Shown here in pieces: positions 1 to 8,085 of a stretch of DNA of 64,000 bases. Source of the DNA: Mariniphaga sp041687255 (GTDB taxonomy: Bacteria > Bacteroidota > Bacteroidia > Bacteroidales > Prolixibacteraceae); contig JAWLCL010000003.1 in assembly GCA_041687255.1 (NCBI GenBank), positions 62,001 through 126,000 of the forward strand. Reading direction: 5' to 3'. The notes under the pieces were generated by a model that searched no databases, was not told where the DNA came from, and saw only the letters and a list, made by a program, of their open reading frames with translations. The position numbers and the translations under genes are program-made. The stretch's first letter is position 1. The number at the start of each line of letters is the position of its first letter.

Positions 1-486
1 GATGATTCGCATCTTTTTTTAACCGATTGTTCGTACAATGGGAATTACAATCCGGTTTCTATTTTGCTTGAAATAAAAAAAGAAGGTGAAAAATTTAATG
101 TGAATGAACTTTGGAAAACCGAAGAAGCCGGTTGCAAAATGCATCCCGGAATTGTTGTAGGTGAGCATATTTATTTAAATAACAATGGCCGGCCAAACGA
201 AATGGTTTGCCTTGCCATGAATGGAAAACCTGCCTGGAAAACAGAATCGGGAGGGAATTTTGAAATGGGTTCGCTGATAAAAGTTGGTGCATACTTAATT
301 AATCAAGACGGGAAAACCGGTGAAATTGCTTTAATTGAACCTTCGCCAGATGCTTATAAAGAATTGGCCCGCGCTAAGTTCTTCGATTCAGGAAAACCAC
401 AGGCCTGGGCTCCAATGGCCTTCAGCCGCGGGAAACTGTTGGTGCGTGATATGGAGAAAATGGTTTGTGTTAATTTATCTAAATAA
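1..486 (+). CDS. C-terminal part of a PQQ-like beta-propeller protein (partial)
   Basis: The frame is open from the first base of the window, so this is the 3' end of a longer gene. The 161 visible residues alternate short strands with Gly/Asn turns, and phrases such as CLAMNGKPAWKTE and GEIALIEPSP are typical of PQQ-like (YVTN/Trp-docking) propeller blades. Such proteins are usually exported and either scaffold other proteins or act as oxidoreductases. No catalytic residue can be seen in this fragment, so function is not assigned. The stop codon is followed by a decayed repeat, and no operon partner lies downstream. Confidence 0.6.
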   Translation, partial: DDSHLFLTDCSYNGNYNPVSILLEIKKEGEKFNVNELWKTEEAGCKMHPGIVVGEHIYLNNNGRPNEMVCLAMNGKPAWKTESGGNFEMGSLIKVGAYLINQDGKTGEIALIEPSPDAYKELARAKFFDSGKPQAWAPMAFSRGKLLVRDMEKMVCVNLSK

Positions 487-564
487 TGATAATACTTAAA
501 CCTTTTTTGTAAAAGATATTATCTGGAATCGGAATAAAGCAGGTCCTGGAGAAGAACCCCGAGG

Positions 565-650
565 GCACTGCTACATGAATAAATCATTTAACGCTATAGC
601 TTTTTTATTGCTCCCCTTCTCCCGTGAAACGGAAGAAGTTGCAACCTGAA
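565..650 (+). repeat. Element E, decayed copy
   Basis: This shows a weak hairpin (CTACATGAATAAATCA followed by an arm ending ACGCT), then TGCTCCCCTTCT and AAGTTGCAACCT. It has the same order of parts as the better copies at 29448, 30226 and 31883. It lies just upstream of a hicA relic. Confidence 0.6.
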
Positions 651-671
651 TAGGAGTCAATAAGTCACTTT

Positions 672-752
672 GTTAATAAAAAGAGTAGACACAAAACTAA
701 ACTCCATAAGCCATGTTCTGGTATTTTTTTGAAAAGGTATCAGATCCATCTA
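672..752 (+). pseudogene. hicA toxin fragment
   Basis: About 80 bases closely match the 3' half of the intact hicA at 23160-23408, covering the codons for VNKKSGHKIKLHKPHPG and LKRYQI. Several substitutions and an indel break the frame. The start of the gene and any hicB are missing. It follows a decayed E element, as the intact hicAB does at 23 kb. The match was seen by eye and was not scored by an alignment program. Confidence 0.65.
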
Positions 753-1173
753 CTCCTGCCGCTGCAAAGTAAAAGGGTGCCGGTGAGTGCGACCCACCAG
801 CCCCTAACAAAACAGCATAATTCCTTTCATTATTTTTCCATGACCCTCTATGCCTACTTTTATTTTTGTTTGTCTTCTGTTAATTCACTGATTGTACTTC
901 TTTCTGAATATAGTTGAATGTTAAAGGAGTGGGAGAGGCCAGGTTATCATTTATCGGGCACCTGTTTTTAATGGTTTCTATCCATTTATTGACTAATTCA
1001 GGCGAAGCATCTGTTACAGGTGAAAACTTAACATCAATATGTTTAAATCCTGCACGTTCCTCCTCCGACTGGCCAAATAAGCGTGCAGGATTGATATTTC
1101 CCTGAACGGCAATTTCAAGCTTCTCGAGGTTGATTCCTAATTCCCGGGCTGTTAAATGTGCTACCACATTAAT
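751..1173. repeat. Segment duplicated at 16508-16897
   Basis: From TACTCCTGCCGCTGCAAAG to the middle of osmC this stretch matches 16508-16897 in the same orientation, with many point differences and a deletion of roughly 27 bases in the second copy. This copy carries the intact gene. The duplicated unit starts directly after the hicA fragment. Confidence 0.75.
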
Positions 1174-1338
1174 ACATCCTGCATAACTTGCCAAAAGGTA
1201 TTCGACCGGATTTGCACCCAAATCTTCTCCTCCCAATTGTGGTGGTTCATCAATAACGATGTTAAACTGACGGGCCTTTGCCGAAAAACGTGCTGCTGAT
1301 AACGCTTCTCCTTCAATTGAAATTTTTAAATCTGACAT
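880..1338 (-). CDS. OsmC/Ohr family protein
   Basis: The protein has 152 residues, normal for the family. It carries the two conserved cysteines of OsmC-like thiol peroxidases: one in YAGCINVV (about residue 55) and one in NRCPINDN (about residue 128). The family reduces organic hydroperoxides in the cytoplasm, with a dihydrolipoyl or similar thiol as donor; some members have other or unknown roles. The start is the ATG at 1336-1338, 26 bases after an intrinsic terminator and behind a short Cys-rich leader ORF on the same strand (see 1364-1508), so expression is probably controlled by attenuation. A decayed duplicate lies at 16.5-16.9 kb. Confidence 0.85.
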   Translation of the reverse strand: MSDLKISIEGEALSAARFSAKARQFNIVIDEPPQLGGEDLGANPVEYLLASYAGCINVVAHLTARELGINLEKLEIAVQGNINPARLFGQSEEERAGFKHIDVKFSPVTDASPELVNKWIETIKNRCPINDNLASPTPLTFNYIQKEVQSVN

Positions 1339-1363
1339 AACTTTAAATTTTTAAATAAAAAAA

Positions 1364-1391
1364 AGCCCTCCACATTATTTTGTGAAGGGCT
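1364..1391 (-). terminator. Intrinsic terminator in the osmC leader (attenuator)
   Basis: On the minus strand the arm AGCCCTTCACA (1391-1381) pairs with TGTGGAGGGCT (1374-1364), 11 bp with one G-U pair, around a 6-base loop. A run of eight T follows (1363-1356). It lies between the leader peptide stop (1419) and the osmC start (1338), so it would stop transcription before osmC unless it is disrupted. Confidence 0.85.
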
Positions 1392-1418
1392 GTATCTAAT
1401 CGCGTATTTTATTATTAA

Positions 1419-1508
1419 CTATTCGAGCACAGCATCACCCTCCACATGTTGATCCAACATACAGCAACACATATTCATCATGTTGTTTATAGAAAGTAAT
1501 CTGTTCAT
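1419..1508 (-). CDS. Cys-rich leader peptide upstream of osmC
   Basis: This is a 29-codon ORF, too short for most gene finders. It begins MNRLLSINNMMNM, then has three Cys codons in a row (TGT TGC TGT, plus-strand 1461-1469), and ends MLDQHVEGDAVLE. The stop lies 27 bases before the first arm of the terminator. The codons for Val-Glu-Gly (GTGGAGGGT, 1445-1437) repeat the terminator's 3' arm, so a ribosome stalled on the Cys codons would leave an antiterminator segment free. Ribosome stalling in Cys-rich leader ORFs is known from mycobacteria; its use here is inference. The peptide could instead bind metal or thiols, but the RNA layout favours a regulatory leader. Confidence 0.7.
   Translation of the reverse strand: MNRLLSINNMMNMCCCMLDQHVEGDAVLE
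1437..1447 (-). promoter_or_regulatory. Proposed antiterminator segment
   Basis: The plus-strand 10-mer CCCTCCACAT occurs here (1438-1447) and in the terminator's 3' arm (1366-1375). In the minus-strand RNA this leader segment can pair with the terminator's 5' arm (CCCUUCAC with GUGGAGGG) and so prevent the terminator. It begins 15 bases after the last Cys codon, about the distance that a ribosome stalled on Cys would leave uncovered. Confidence 0.65.
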
Positions 1509-1527
1509 AATTTCATTTATAAAAACA

Positions 1528-1546
1528 TCCTACCTTTAGAGTAGGA
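1528..1546. promoter_or_regulatory. Palindrome upstream of the osmC leader
   Basis: TCCTAC and GTAGGA, separated by 7 bases, form a perfect 6-bp inverted repeat 20 bases upstream of the leader ATG. The position fits an operator, possibly for a dimeric regulator such as an Rrf2-type protein. No regulator gene lies beside it, and the promoter boxes here are weak. Confidence 0.45.
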
Positions 1547-1805
1547 CACAAACATACATTTTTTACTAAAAGATGATGTGTTTTTGAAAAAAAAAATAAA
1601 AAAAATATCACAGCATTAACATAGATCTACGTTTTGTATTGAACAGCAAAAGATTAATACTGATTTTAATTAATTTACACTTCTTGCTACTTTAAAATAA
1701 AACTGAATATTTTATTCTTTCTCTTTTGTGACCTTGTCATTTTTATCCGGAGTGAAGTTGGCTACTTTTTGATTGGATAGATTATATCCAATGCAATTAA
1801 AACTG

Positions 1806-3287
1806 TCAGGTAATATTCCTGAAAATTTTTCTGTAATGGTAGCCCTGAATGCTGTAAGTCACGGCAAGTGGGAAAACTTTTGGTTTTTTGAATATACTCC
1901 AGAGCAACAGCATCCAATAATACTTCCGGTTTTTCCCCAGGATTCCGATAATTACTACCGATTTAATTAAGGCCATAATTCTGTTGAAAGTCAAATGCCT
2001 TCTACCTACAAGCGGAGGGTTATACGATTTCAGAAACGACAATACCCTTTTATGGTACATTTCACTGGAATATATTCCACTAATGATTTTCTGATATCCT
2101 GCCATCAGTTCATGAAGATCCATTTTAGGGACGAAATTGATGGCATAACCTGACGGATCACCTGCAAAATCAGAAACAATCCTTCCTTCTTTTTCAAGAC
2201 GTTTATAGAGCCGGGTTTTGCGGGGTGCATTGAGCAATCCTACCATAGCAGTAATAATGCCGCTTTTTTGAATGAAATCAATCTGCCGCTGGAAAATGGA
2301 TGGTTTATCATTATCAAAACCAACTATAAAACCGGCAGCAACCTCCATGCCGGCCGCTTGAATAGTTTTCACGGAACTTAAAAGATCACGATGATGGTTC
2401 TGAGTTTTATTGCATTCAGCAAGGCTGAGCTCGTCGGGTGTTTCAATTCCTACAAATACTTTGATAAAACCTGCCTTTACCATCATTTGCATCAGTTCTT
2501 TATCATCGGCCAGGTTAACGGATGCTTCTGTAATAAAATTAAACGGGTAATTATTATTCTCCATCCAACTGATAACAGCGGGCAACAGCTCCTGCTTCAG
2601 TGTTTTTTTGTTACCAATAAAATTATCATCCACAAAGAATACTCCTCCTTTCCAACCGGTTTCCATAATTTTAGTTAATTCAGCCAGTATTTGTTGAGTA
2701 GTTTTTGTCCTTACTTTATGTCCAAGCAAGGCAGTAATATCACAAAACTCGCAATTAAAGGGACATCCTCTTGAATATTGAATACTGTGTGAGGCGTAAT
2801 GGGAACTTTTAATCAGCGAATAATCAGGAACCGGGGAATTTGAAAGATCAGCAAATTCATCCGTATGATACACATGTTTTGCCACTCCTTGTTCAAGGTC
2901 ATTCAAAAACAGGGGGAAAGTTATTTCCGCTTCATTGAGTACCAAATAGTCTACATCGCTAAATTTTTCGGGTTCTTCGGTGAATAAAGGACCACCGCCG
3001 ACCATCTTTTTATTTAAAGATTTGCATTTTGCAATGATTTCAAAAACCGACTCAGATTGAACCGACATAGCACTAATAAAAACTATATCTGCCCACATAA
3101 TTTGATCATCTTCGAGTAATGAAGCATTCAAATCAACTAGTTTTTTAGTCCAGTCAACAGGAGTCATGGCAGAAACAGTCATTAATCCTAATGGAGGATA
3201 TACTGCCTTTTTGGAAATGAACTTTAAGGCATATCGTAAACTCCAGAATGTATCCGGGTACCTGGGTTGAATAAATAATGCTTTCAT
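1806..3287 (-). CDS. B12-binding domain radical SAM protein (DUF4070-like C-terminus)
   Basis: The protein has 493 residues. Residues 1-150 form a cobalamin-binding-like Rossmann region (MKALFIQPRYPDTF start, VGGGPLFTEEP). The radical SAM core follows with the Fe-S motif RGCPFNCEFCD near residue 175 and VFVGIETPDE further on. The C-terminal part matches the DUF4070 type seen in this subgroup, which includes the hopanoid methylase HpnP. Members methylate or rearrange unactivated carbons using SAM and often cobalamin. The substrate cannot be told from sequence, and no hopanoid genes are in the window. It stands alone on the minus strand, and the ATG is well placed. Confidence 0.8.
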   Translation of the reverse strand: MKALFIQPRYPDTFWSLRYALKFISKKAVYPPLGLMTVSAMTPVDWTKKLVDLNASLLEDDQIMWADIVFISAMSVQSESVFEIIAKCKSLNKKMVGGGPLFTEEPEKFSDVDYLVLNEAEITFPLFLNDLEQGVAKHVYHTDEFADLSNSPVPDYSLIKSSHYASHSIQYSRGCPFNCEFCDITALLGHKVRTKTTQQILAELTKIMETGWKGGVFFVDDNFIGNKKTLKQELLPAVISWMENNNYPFNFITEASVNLADDKELMQMMVKAGFIKVFVGIETPDELSLAECNKTQNHHRDLLSSVKTIQAAGMEVAAGFIVGFDNDKPSIFQRQIDFIQKSGIITAMVGLLNAPRKTRLYKRLEKEGRIVSDFAGDPSGYAINFVPKMDLHELMAGYQKIISGIYSSEMYHKRVLSFLKSYNPPLVGRRHLTFNRIMALIKSVVIIGILGKNRKYYWMLLLWSIFKKPKVFPLAVTYSIQGYHYRKIFRNIT

Positions 3288-3442
3288 TAGCTGATTTATT
3301 TAAGACAATTTCATATAAAGGTACGCTTCAGGTTAAGTAAAATTTTTACATATTTCCTTCAAAAAATTACATAATTCACACATCAATGAGTGCATTGTAA
3401 CCTTTAGTGTAAAATTTTATTAATGGATAATATTATTTTAAT

Positions 3443-3500
3443 AAATCGCTATTGTTTTTATATGTGCTTCTCTGGCAGCCGGAAGTTCAGAACCCTCAAA
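3443..3500 (+). repeat. Element E, strongly decayed copy
   Basis: The order AATCGCTATTGTTTTTATAT then GTGCTTCTCTGGCAGCCGGAA follows the E pattern, but the AAGTTGCAACCT word is broken. It lies in the gene-free stretch 3288-3870, which otherwise holds only the next copy. Confidence 0.5.
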
Positions 3501-3614
3501 CATTTTCTAGAAATCACAATTTGTAATAGAACTATTTTCACTTGCAAATAATACTTCGTTAGTATGCGTTTAATTGAACAGCAGTTGGTTTAAATAATAG
3601 TAGAATAAGAATTT

Positions 3615-3702
3615 TTCTTTAATTCATACAACGTTATTGCTATTATGACAGGTGGAAGTTGCAATCTGATTTGTGAATGTTTGGTGTGAATTACCACCTA
3701 AA
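3615..3702 (+). repeat. Element E, decayed copy
   Basis: Hairpin remnants (TTCATACAACGTTATTGC) are followed by GACAGGTGGAAGTTGCAATC and then TTTGGTGTGAATTACCACCT, which is the distal tail of the better E copies. Confidence 0.6.
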
Positions 3703-3870
3703 TACTCCCAAAGATCAATTTAAATTTTTATAACAATTTTTCTATGAAATTTTAACTGTTTGGAAATATTATTCCATGTGTATTTTTTTGTTTGAAATTG
3801 CTGCCAACCATACTTTTGAATCATCATTTTAAGGCCTGAAATAATAAAATATTAATTTAAAGAAAAAGAG

Positions 3871-4347
3871 ATGAAAAAAGAGTTTATGTATGGTATTGGA
3901 GGGGTTGTTGCAGGATTACTAATAATGTTATTAGTTGGATATAAATCGGCCCCAGGTCTGATGTTGGTCGAAGATGAGAGCAAATACAATTTCGATCAGA
4001 CTGTAGAAGTTTTTGAAAAAGAAGTAAAAGCAGCCAAATGGAAAGTAGCAGGCACCCACGATATGCAAGCGGTACTTGCGGGCTTCGGACATGATGTGAA
4101 AGCCGTTAAAATCTTTGAATTGTGTTCATCAAAATATTCAAAAACGATTTTGGAGCTGGATGATGAAAGAATTGTATCTCCATTAATGCCTTGCCGGGTT
4201 GCAGTTTATGAAAAGTCGGATGGTAAAACTTATATTACAAGAATGAACAATTCACTTTTGGCAAAACCATTTGGTGGTGTAATTAACGATGTAATGCAAA
4301 AAGCATCTGCTGAAACAGAAGTGTTTATTGATAAGATGATTAAATAA
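3871..4347 (+). CDS. DUF302 domain protein with N-terminal membrane anchor
   Basis: The protein has 158 residues. An N-terminal hydrophobic segment (residues 7-24, YGIGGVVAGLLIMLLVGY) acts as anchor or uncleaved signal, and a DUF302-type domain fills residues 38-155 (KYNFDQTVEVFEKEV, FELCSSKYSKTIL, PLMPCRVAVYEK). The biochemical role of DUF302 is not established; members occur near redox and heavy-metal genes. The AAGAAAAAGAG stretch before the ATG is a fitting ribosome site, and a strong terminator follows. It is probably monocistronic. Confidence 0.8.
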   Translation: MKKEFMYGIGGVVAGLLIMLLVGYKSAPGLMLVEDESKYNFDQTVEVFEKEVKAAKWKVAGTHDMQAVLAGFGHDVKAVKIFELCSSKYSKTILELDDERIVSPLMPCRVAVYEKSDGKTYITRMNNSLLAKPFGGVINDVMQKASAETEVFIDKMIK

Positions 4348-4369
4348 TACAGGTAGGAAGGCCATATTA

Positions 4370-4400
4370 AGCATGTTATTATGTAACATGCTTTTTTTTA
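4370..4400 (+). terminator. Intrinsic terminator after the DUF302 gene
   Basis: AGCATGTTA (4370-4378) pairs perfectly with TAACATGCT (4384-4392) around a 5-base loop and is followed by a T run. Confidence 0.9.
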
Positions 4401-4507
4401 ATATTTATAGGAGATGCCCATAGATTCTTAGGTTTGCAATCCCCCACAACTGAATGAATTTAATCATAGGTATTTCTGGTATTACCATAAATAGAAATAA
4501 TAATCAG

Positions 4508-5929
4508 ATGAAAATAAGATTTATAAGTGTTATACTTTTATCCGTATTGTTTTTAAGTTCTAATGCTCAGCTCTTGATAAATGGTGAATTCCGCAGTAGG
4601 TTTAATGCCGATCATGGTTTTAAAGTCCCTGTAACTAATGAAGAAAGTATAAAGTATTTTGTGGATCAACGATCTCGAGTTAGTATGAACTTTAATGCCG
4701 ATAAATACAAAATTAAATTCACTCTGCAGGATGCCCGGCTATGGGGAAATAATGATTTATTTTCTAAAACCGGACCAATGGGAAATTCTTACTCATTAGG
4801 AGTTTATGAAGCATTGGTGGATATAAATTTATACCCAAATTATAATCTGGTAATTGGTCGGCAGGAATGGAATTATAATGATCAAAGGATCTTAGGTACA
4901 AGAAATATCTGGACATCAGGGTTAACATATGATGGGATGCTGTTAAAATATGCCAGTCCGACCAAAGGATTGTTTGTTGATTTGGGTTTGTCGTATAATA
5001 ATGATGGCACGGTTGCTGGATTTGTTGATAACACAAGCTGGAATCCGGATAATTTAAAAACTATGAATTTTTTGAACTTTCACAAAAAGTTTAGCGACCT
5101 TTTATCAGTTTCCCTTATGTTTACTCTATCGGGGAAGGTTGATCCTTCTAATAATAATTTATTGGGTACAGGAACTCACGGTATATACCTAAATTATAAT
5201 ACGGGGAAAAAGTCGCAGAATGGACTTTTTTTTACGTTCTCAACATATTACCAGCATGGAACAGATAGCAAGAAAGACAGTGAAAATAATTTTAAAAAAA
5301 TATCAGCCTATTTAATGGCTGCAGAACTGGGACTACGGACATTTGAAAAAAGACTTGAAATGGCTTCAGGGGTTGAATTAATTTCAGGAAAAGATTATAC
5401 AAAAACTGATGCAGATTATAATAAAACCCGCTACTCATTTGATTTGTTTTATGGAGCCAGGTTTCCTTATTATGCTGGCAATATGAACCATTTCATTATA
5501 CAAGATAGTTTCCTTACAGGAACAAAGGGAGGAGGTTATGCAAACCCATACATTAATATTAATTATGAGCTTAATAATAATAACTTAATTAATTTAACGT
5601 ATCATATGCCAATTTTAACGACGCCTGTTACTGCTCATGTAAATATTAACCCGGAAACACGAAAACCTGTAGGCATGGAAACAAATAGTCAAGGTGACAT
5701 AGTTTACTGGAAAGGGAATTTAGGAAATTATATCGATATAGGACTAACTCGTAAATTCAGCAATGATATTTCCTTAAAAAGCGGGTTTTCTTATGCACTA
5801 ATTTCGGATATAAAAAACCAGATGGTCTTTGGTTATAAGAATGAAACTACCAAAGAACTGTATAATACGAATCAGAATTTTTATTTCTGGACGATACTTA
5901 CAATCAAGCCTGTATTTTTTAAAAATTAA
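4508..5929 (+). CDS. Outer-membrane beta-barrel protein, alginate-export-like
   Basis: The start is set at the ATG at 4508, because the peptide from there (MKIRFISVILLSVLFLSSNAQ) is a clean signal peptide; the in-frame ATG at 4454 would add 18 residues that spoil it. The mature part of about 450 residues has alternating hydrophobic strands and phrases such as NGEFRSRF, LVIGRQEWNYNDQRILGTRNIW and DGMLLKYA, which are typical of the alginate export porin family. It ends in aromatic-rich strands, as outer-membrane barrels do. The cargo is unknown and no alginate genes are nearby. The Crp/Fnr regulator that follows has its own promoter. Confidence 0.7.
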   Translation: MKIRFISVILLSVLFLSSNAQLLINGEFRSRFNADHGFKVPVTNEESIKYFVDQRSRVSMNFNADKYKIKFTLQDARLWGNNDLFSKTGPMGNSYSLGVYEALVDINLYPNYNLVIGRQEWNYNDQRILGTRNIWTSGLTYDGMLLKYASPTKGLFVDLGLSYNNDGTVAGFVDNTSWNPDNLKTMNFLNFHKKFSDLLSVSLMFTLSGKVDPSNNNLLGTGTHGIYLNYNTGKKSQNGLFFTFSTYYQHGTDSKKDSENNFKKISAYLMAAELGLRTFEKRLEMASGVELISGKDYTKTDADYNKTRYSFDLFYGARFPYYAGNMNHFIIQDSFLTGTKGGGYANPYININYELNNNNLINLTYHMPILTTPVTAHVNINPETRKPVGMETNSQGDIVYWKGNLGNYIDIGLTRKFSNDISLKSGFSYALISDIKNQMVFGYKNETTKELYNTNQNFYFWTILTIKPVFFKN

Positions 5930-6071
5930 TACCTATTAAGGCTGACTGGTAAACGGTTAGGCAGAATATTTTTTTACACTTAAGTTTAATTCATAAAGCA
6001 ATTATAAAAACCGGAAACATTTCCCTCTTGTTAATAAATTTTTAAAGGACATACAGCTCTTTATAAAATCG

Positions 6072-6079
6072 TATATTTG
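6072..6079 (+). promoter_or_regulatory. -7 promoter box of the Crp/Fnr gene
   Basis: TATATTTG matches the Bacteroidota -7 consensus TAnnTTTG. Transcription would start a few bases downstream, which rules out the in-frame TTG at 6077 as start codon and supports the ATG at 6101. Confidence 0.6.
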
Positions 6080-6100
6080 CGCACTTTAGCAAAGGGCTTA

Positions 6101-6769
6101 ATGGAACAGTTTTTTAAATCATACGACTTTTATAAATGTTTGTCTGAAAGTGATATTTCTGCATTTAATGATATAAAAACCCAGGTAACTTATTTAAAAG
6201 GGGAAATAATTATTAAACAGGGAGCTTTTGCAAATAATGTTATTTTTATGCATAATGGTCTTGCTCGTAAATTCATACAGCCATCACGTCAAAAACAACT
6301 GAACTTGCGGTTGTTAAAAACTGGCGATTTTATAGCATTGTTTACTATTTTCGGAGAAATGGTATATCCATATTCAGTTGTTGCTTTAAAGGAAACAACA
6401 GTTTGTATGATTGAGAAAGCCAAAATGAAAGAACTGCTGGTAAAGAATCCTAAGTTTGCTATTGAAATGACCTCGAGGAACTACTTGCGGGAGCATAGAC
6501 ACTTAGATATAATAAACAACCTGGCTTACAAACAAATGAGGGGGAAACTGGCATCGGCACTACTTTATTTATCATCGGAAGAATTTAGCAATGAAGATGT
6601 TTTTGAACACCTGACACGCCAGGAAATTGCCGATTTTGCATCAATAACATTGGAAAGTGCAATTAAATTTATCAAAGAATTTGAAAATGACGGCATTCTG
6701 GATTTAGAAAATAAAAAAATTATAGTTACTGATAGAAAAGCATTAGATAAAATAAGCCAAATAGGATAA
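6101..6769 (+). CDS. Crp/Fnr family transcriptional regulator
   Basis: The protein has 222 residues from the ATG at 6101. Residues 10-125 form a cyclic-nucleotide-binding-like beta roll (GEIIIKQGAFANNVIFMHNG). A dimer helix follows, then a winged helix-turn-helix near residues 165-215 (LTRQEIADFASITLESAIKFI). No Fnr-type cysteine cluster is present, so it is not an Fe-S oxygen sensor, and the ligand is unknown. It follows the barrel gene by about 170 bases with its own promoter. Confidence 0.85.
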   Translation: MEQFFKSYDFYKCLSESDISAFNDIKTQVTYLKGEIIIKQGAFANNVIFMHNGLARKFIQPSRQKQLNLRLLKTGDFIALFTIFGEMVYPYSVVALKETTVCMIEKAKMKELLVKNPKFAIEMTSRNYLREHRHLDIINNLAYKQMRGKLASALLYLSSEEFSNEDVFEHLTRQEIADFASITLESAIKFIKEFENDGILDLENKKIIVTDRKALDKISQIG

Positions 6770-7130
6770 AATTTCGATAAGCGCTGGTTCTCAAGGTTGT
6801 TGGTGATGATATGTTTTCACGGATGTAGGTAAGGTACCAAATGTAAAAGTTACATCAGTTTTGAATAAGAAATGATAAAATCGCCCTGCTTTTTTTATCG
6901 TTTTTGGCAAGCGAAGATTGATTTCATATGAATTGATGAGATCCACCCTACCCACTTAAACCCACCTATGTTATATTATAAGCTGTTAGCAAAATGCGCT
7001 AATAGTTGGTTGTTGATGACTCCTAAGGAATTAAATGATGAAAAATGCATAAACTAATATAGGATTTATGTGAAAACGGAAAAGGCGGATATGGAAACCC
7101 TTCGGTGAATTGCGTGGTGGATTTTTAAAC
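6770..7130. other. Gene-free stretch with no recognised content
   Basis: About 360 bases lie between the Crp/Fnr gene and the tetR promoter. No ORF with coding character, no clear hairpin with a T run and no copy of element E was seen. Confidence 0.5.
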
Positions 7131-7132
7131 CT

Positions 7133-7163
7133 ATTGTGAGTTAGTAATAATTAACTAATTTTG
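7133..7163 (+). promoter_or_regulatory. Promoter and TetR-type operator of the first tetR
   Basis: ATTG (7133-7136) and TAATTTTG (7156-7163) are 19 bases apart, matching the Bacteroidota -33/-7 arrangement. Between and over them lies TTAGTAATAATTAACTAA (7141-7158), an imperfect palindrome that recurs at 7978 and 8056. A bound repressor would cover the -7 box, so autoregulation is likely. Confidence 0.7.
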
Positions 7164-7183
7164 AGAAGATAAAAAAAGATAAT

Positions 7184-7762
7184 ATGCACACAGAACGTCA
7201 GCAGGAAATAATTTCCACAGCGCTTGATTTAATTAACGAGAAAGGAATCCAGGGATTGACCATTAAAAACCTTTCAAAAAAACTGGGTATAACCGAGCCA
7301 GCCATTTACCGGCATTTTGAAAACAAAATTCAAATTCTTATTGCACTTCTTGATTTGCTTAAAAAAAATACCAGTGGCATATTTGATGCTGAGCTGAATT
7401 CAGATGAACCGGCTGTACGGAAGATTGAACGACTTTTTGCAAAACATTTTAAATCATTTTCTCAAATGCCTTCGTTAGCTTCGGTAGTATTTTCTGAAGA
7501 AATATTCCGAAATGAAAAAAAGCTGATTGATAAAATCTCGGAAGTGATTGAACAAAACAATCAAACACTGCTGACAATTTTGAAAGAAGGACAACAAAAG
7601 AATGAAATTAGAACCGACGTCGATGCCAGCCATTTAGTTATTTTTATAATGGGGGCATTAAGACTTTTTATTAAAAAGTGGCAGTTTGCCGGCTTCGCTT
7701 TCAATCTGGAAAGGGAGGGAGATAAATTGAGTGAATCGGTTAAACGATTAATTCAAAAGTAA
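7184..7762 (+). CDS. TetR/AcrR family repressor
   Basis: The protein has 192 residues. The N-terminal helix-turn-helix (about residues 8-52: IISTALDLINEKGIQGLTIKNLSKKLGITEPAIYRHF, given here only as landmarks ALDLINEKG and TEPAIYRHFENK) is standard for the family. The rest is a helical ligand domain with no recognisable specificity. It sits 320 bases upstream of a second tetR and an RND pump, and the same palindrome lies in front of both genes, so it may co-regulate the pump. Confidence 0.88.
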   Translation: MHTERQQEIISTALDLINEKGIQGLTIKNLSKKLGITEPAIYRHFENKIQILIALLDLLKKNTSGIFDAELNSDEPAVRKIERLFAKHFKSFSQMPSLASVVFSEEIFRNEKKLIDKISEVIEQNNQTLLTILKEGQQKNEIRTDVDASHLVIFIMGALRLFIKKWQFAGFAFNLEREGDKLSESVKRLIQK

Positions 7763-7970
7763 CAAAATCAATATGCACTAATAAAACCTAAGTATTAGTG
7801 GAAATTCATAAATCGAAATAATAATTGCTCCCCATATTTTTCAATTCGGAGAATCAACTTTTTGATACATTTTAAATCATCCTTATTTCACTGGCTCAAA
7901 AAAAATCCTTTAGCTAATTACATGTTTATAATGCATTTATAGATATTTGTTCTAAATTACTTACTAAAAA

Positions 7971-8001
7971 TTTGTATGTTAGTAAACATTAACTAACTTT
8001 G
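7971..8001 (+). promoter_or_regulatory. Promoter and operator upstream of the pump operon
   Basis: TTTG (7971-7974), a 19-base spacer and TAACTTTG (7994-8001) form a near-perfect Bacteroidota promoter. GTTAGTAAACATTAACTAAC (7978-7997) fills the spacer and overlaps the -7 box. Its outer arms GTTAGT/ACTAAC are perfect. Confidence 0.78.
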
Positions 8002-8055
8002 CATTGTTTATATTTATGCTCAATGAAATATTAAGTGTTATTTATTGCCTATATA

Positions 8056-8075
8056 GTTAGTGAATATTAATTAAC
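8056..8075 (+). promoter_or_regulatory. Second copy of the TetR operator
   Basis: GTTAGTGAATATTAATTAAC is the third copy of the palindrome, one base different in the right arm. It ends 10 bases before the start codon of the second tetR, where a bound repressor would act as a roadblock in the 5' leader. Confidence 0.65.
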
Positions 8076-8085
8076 AAGAGTAGAG

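Noticed and set aside
729..917. 62-codon plus-strand ORF
   Set aside because: It lies across the hicA relic and the duplicated spacer; its product has no domain character.
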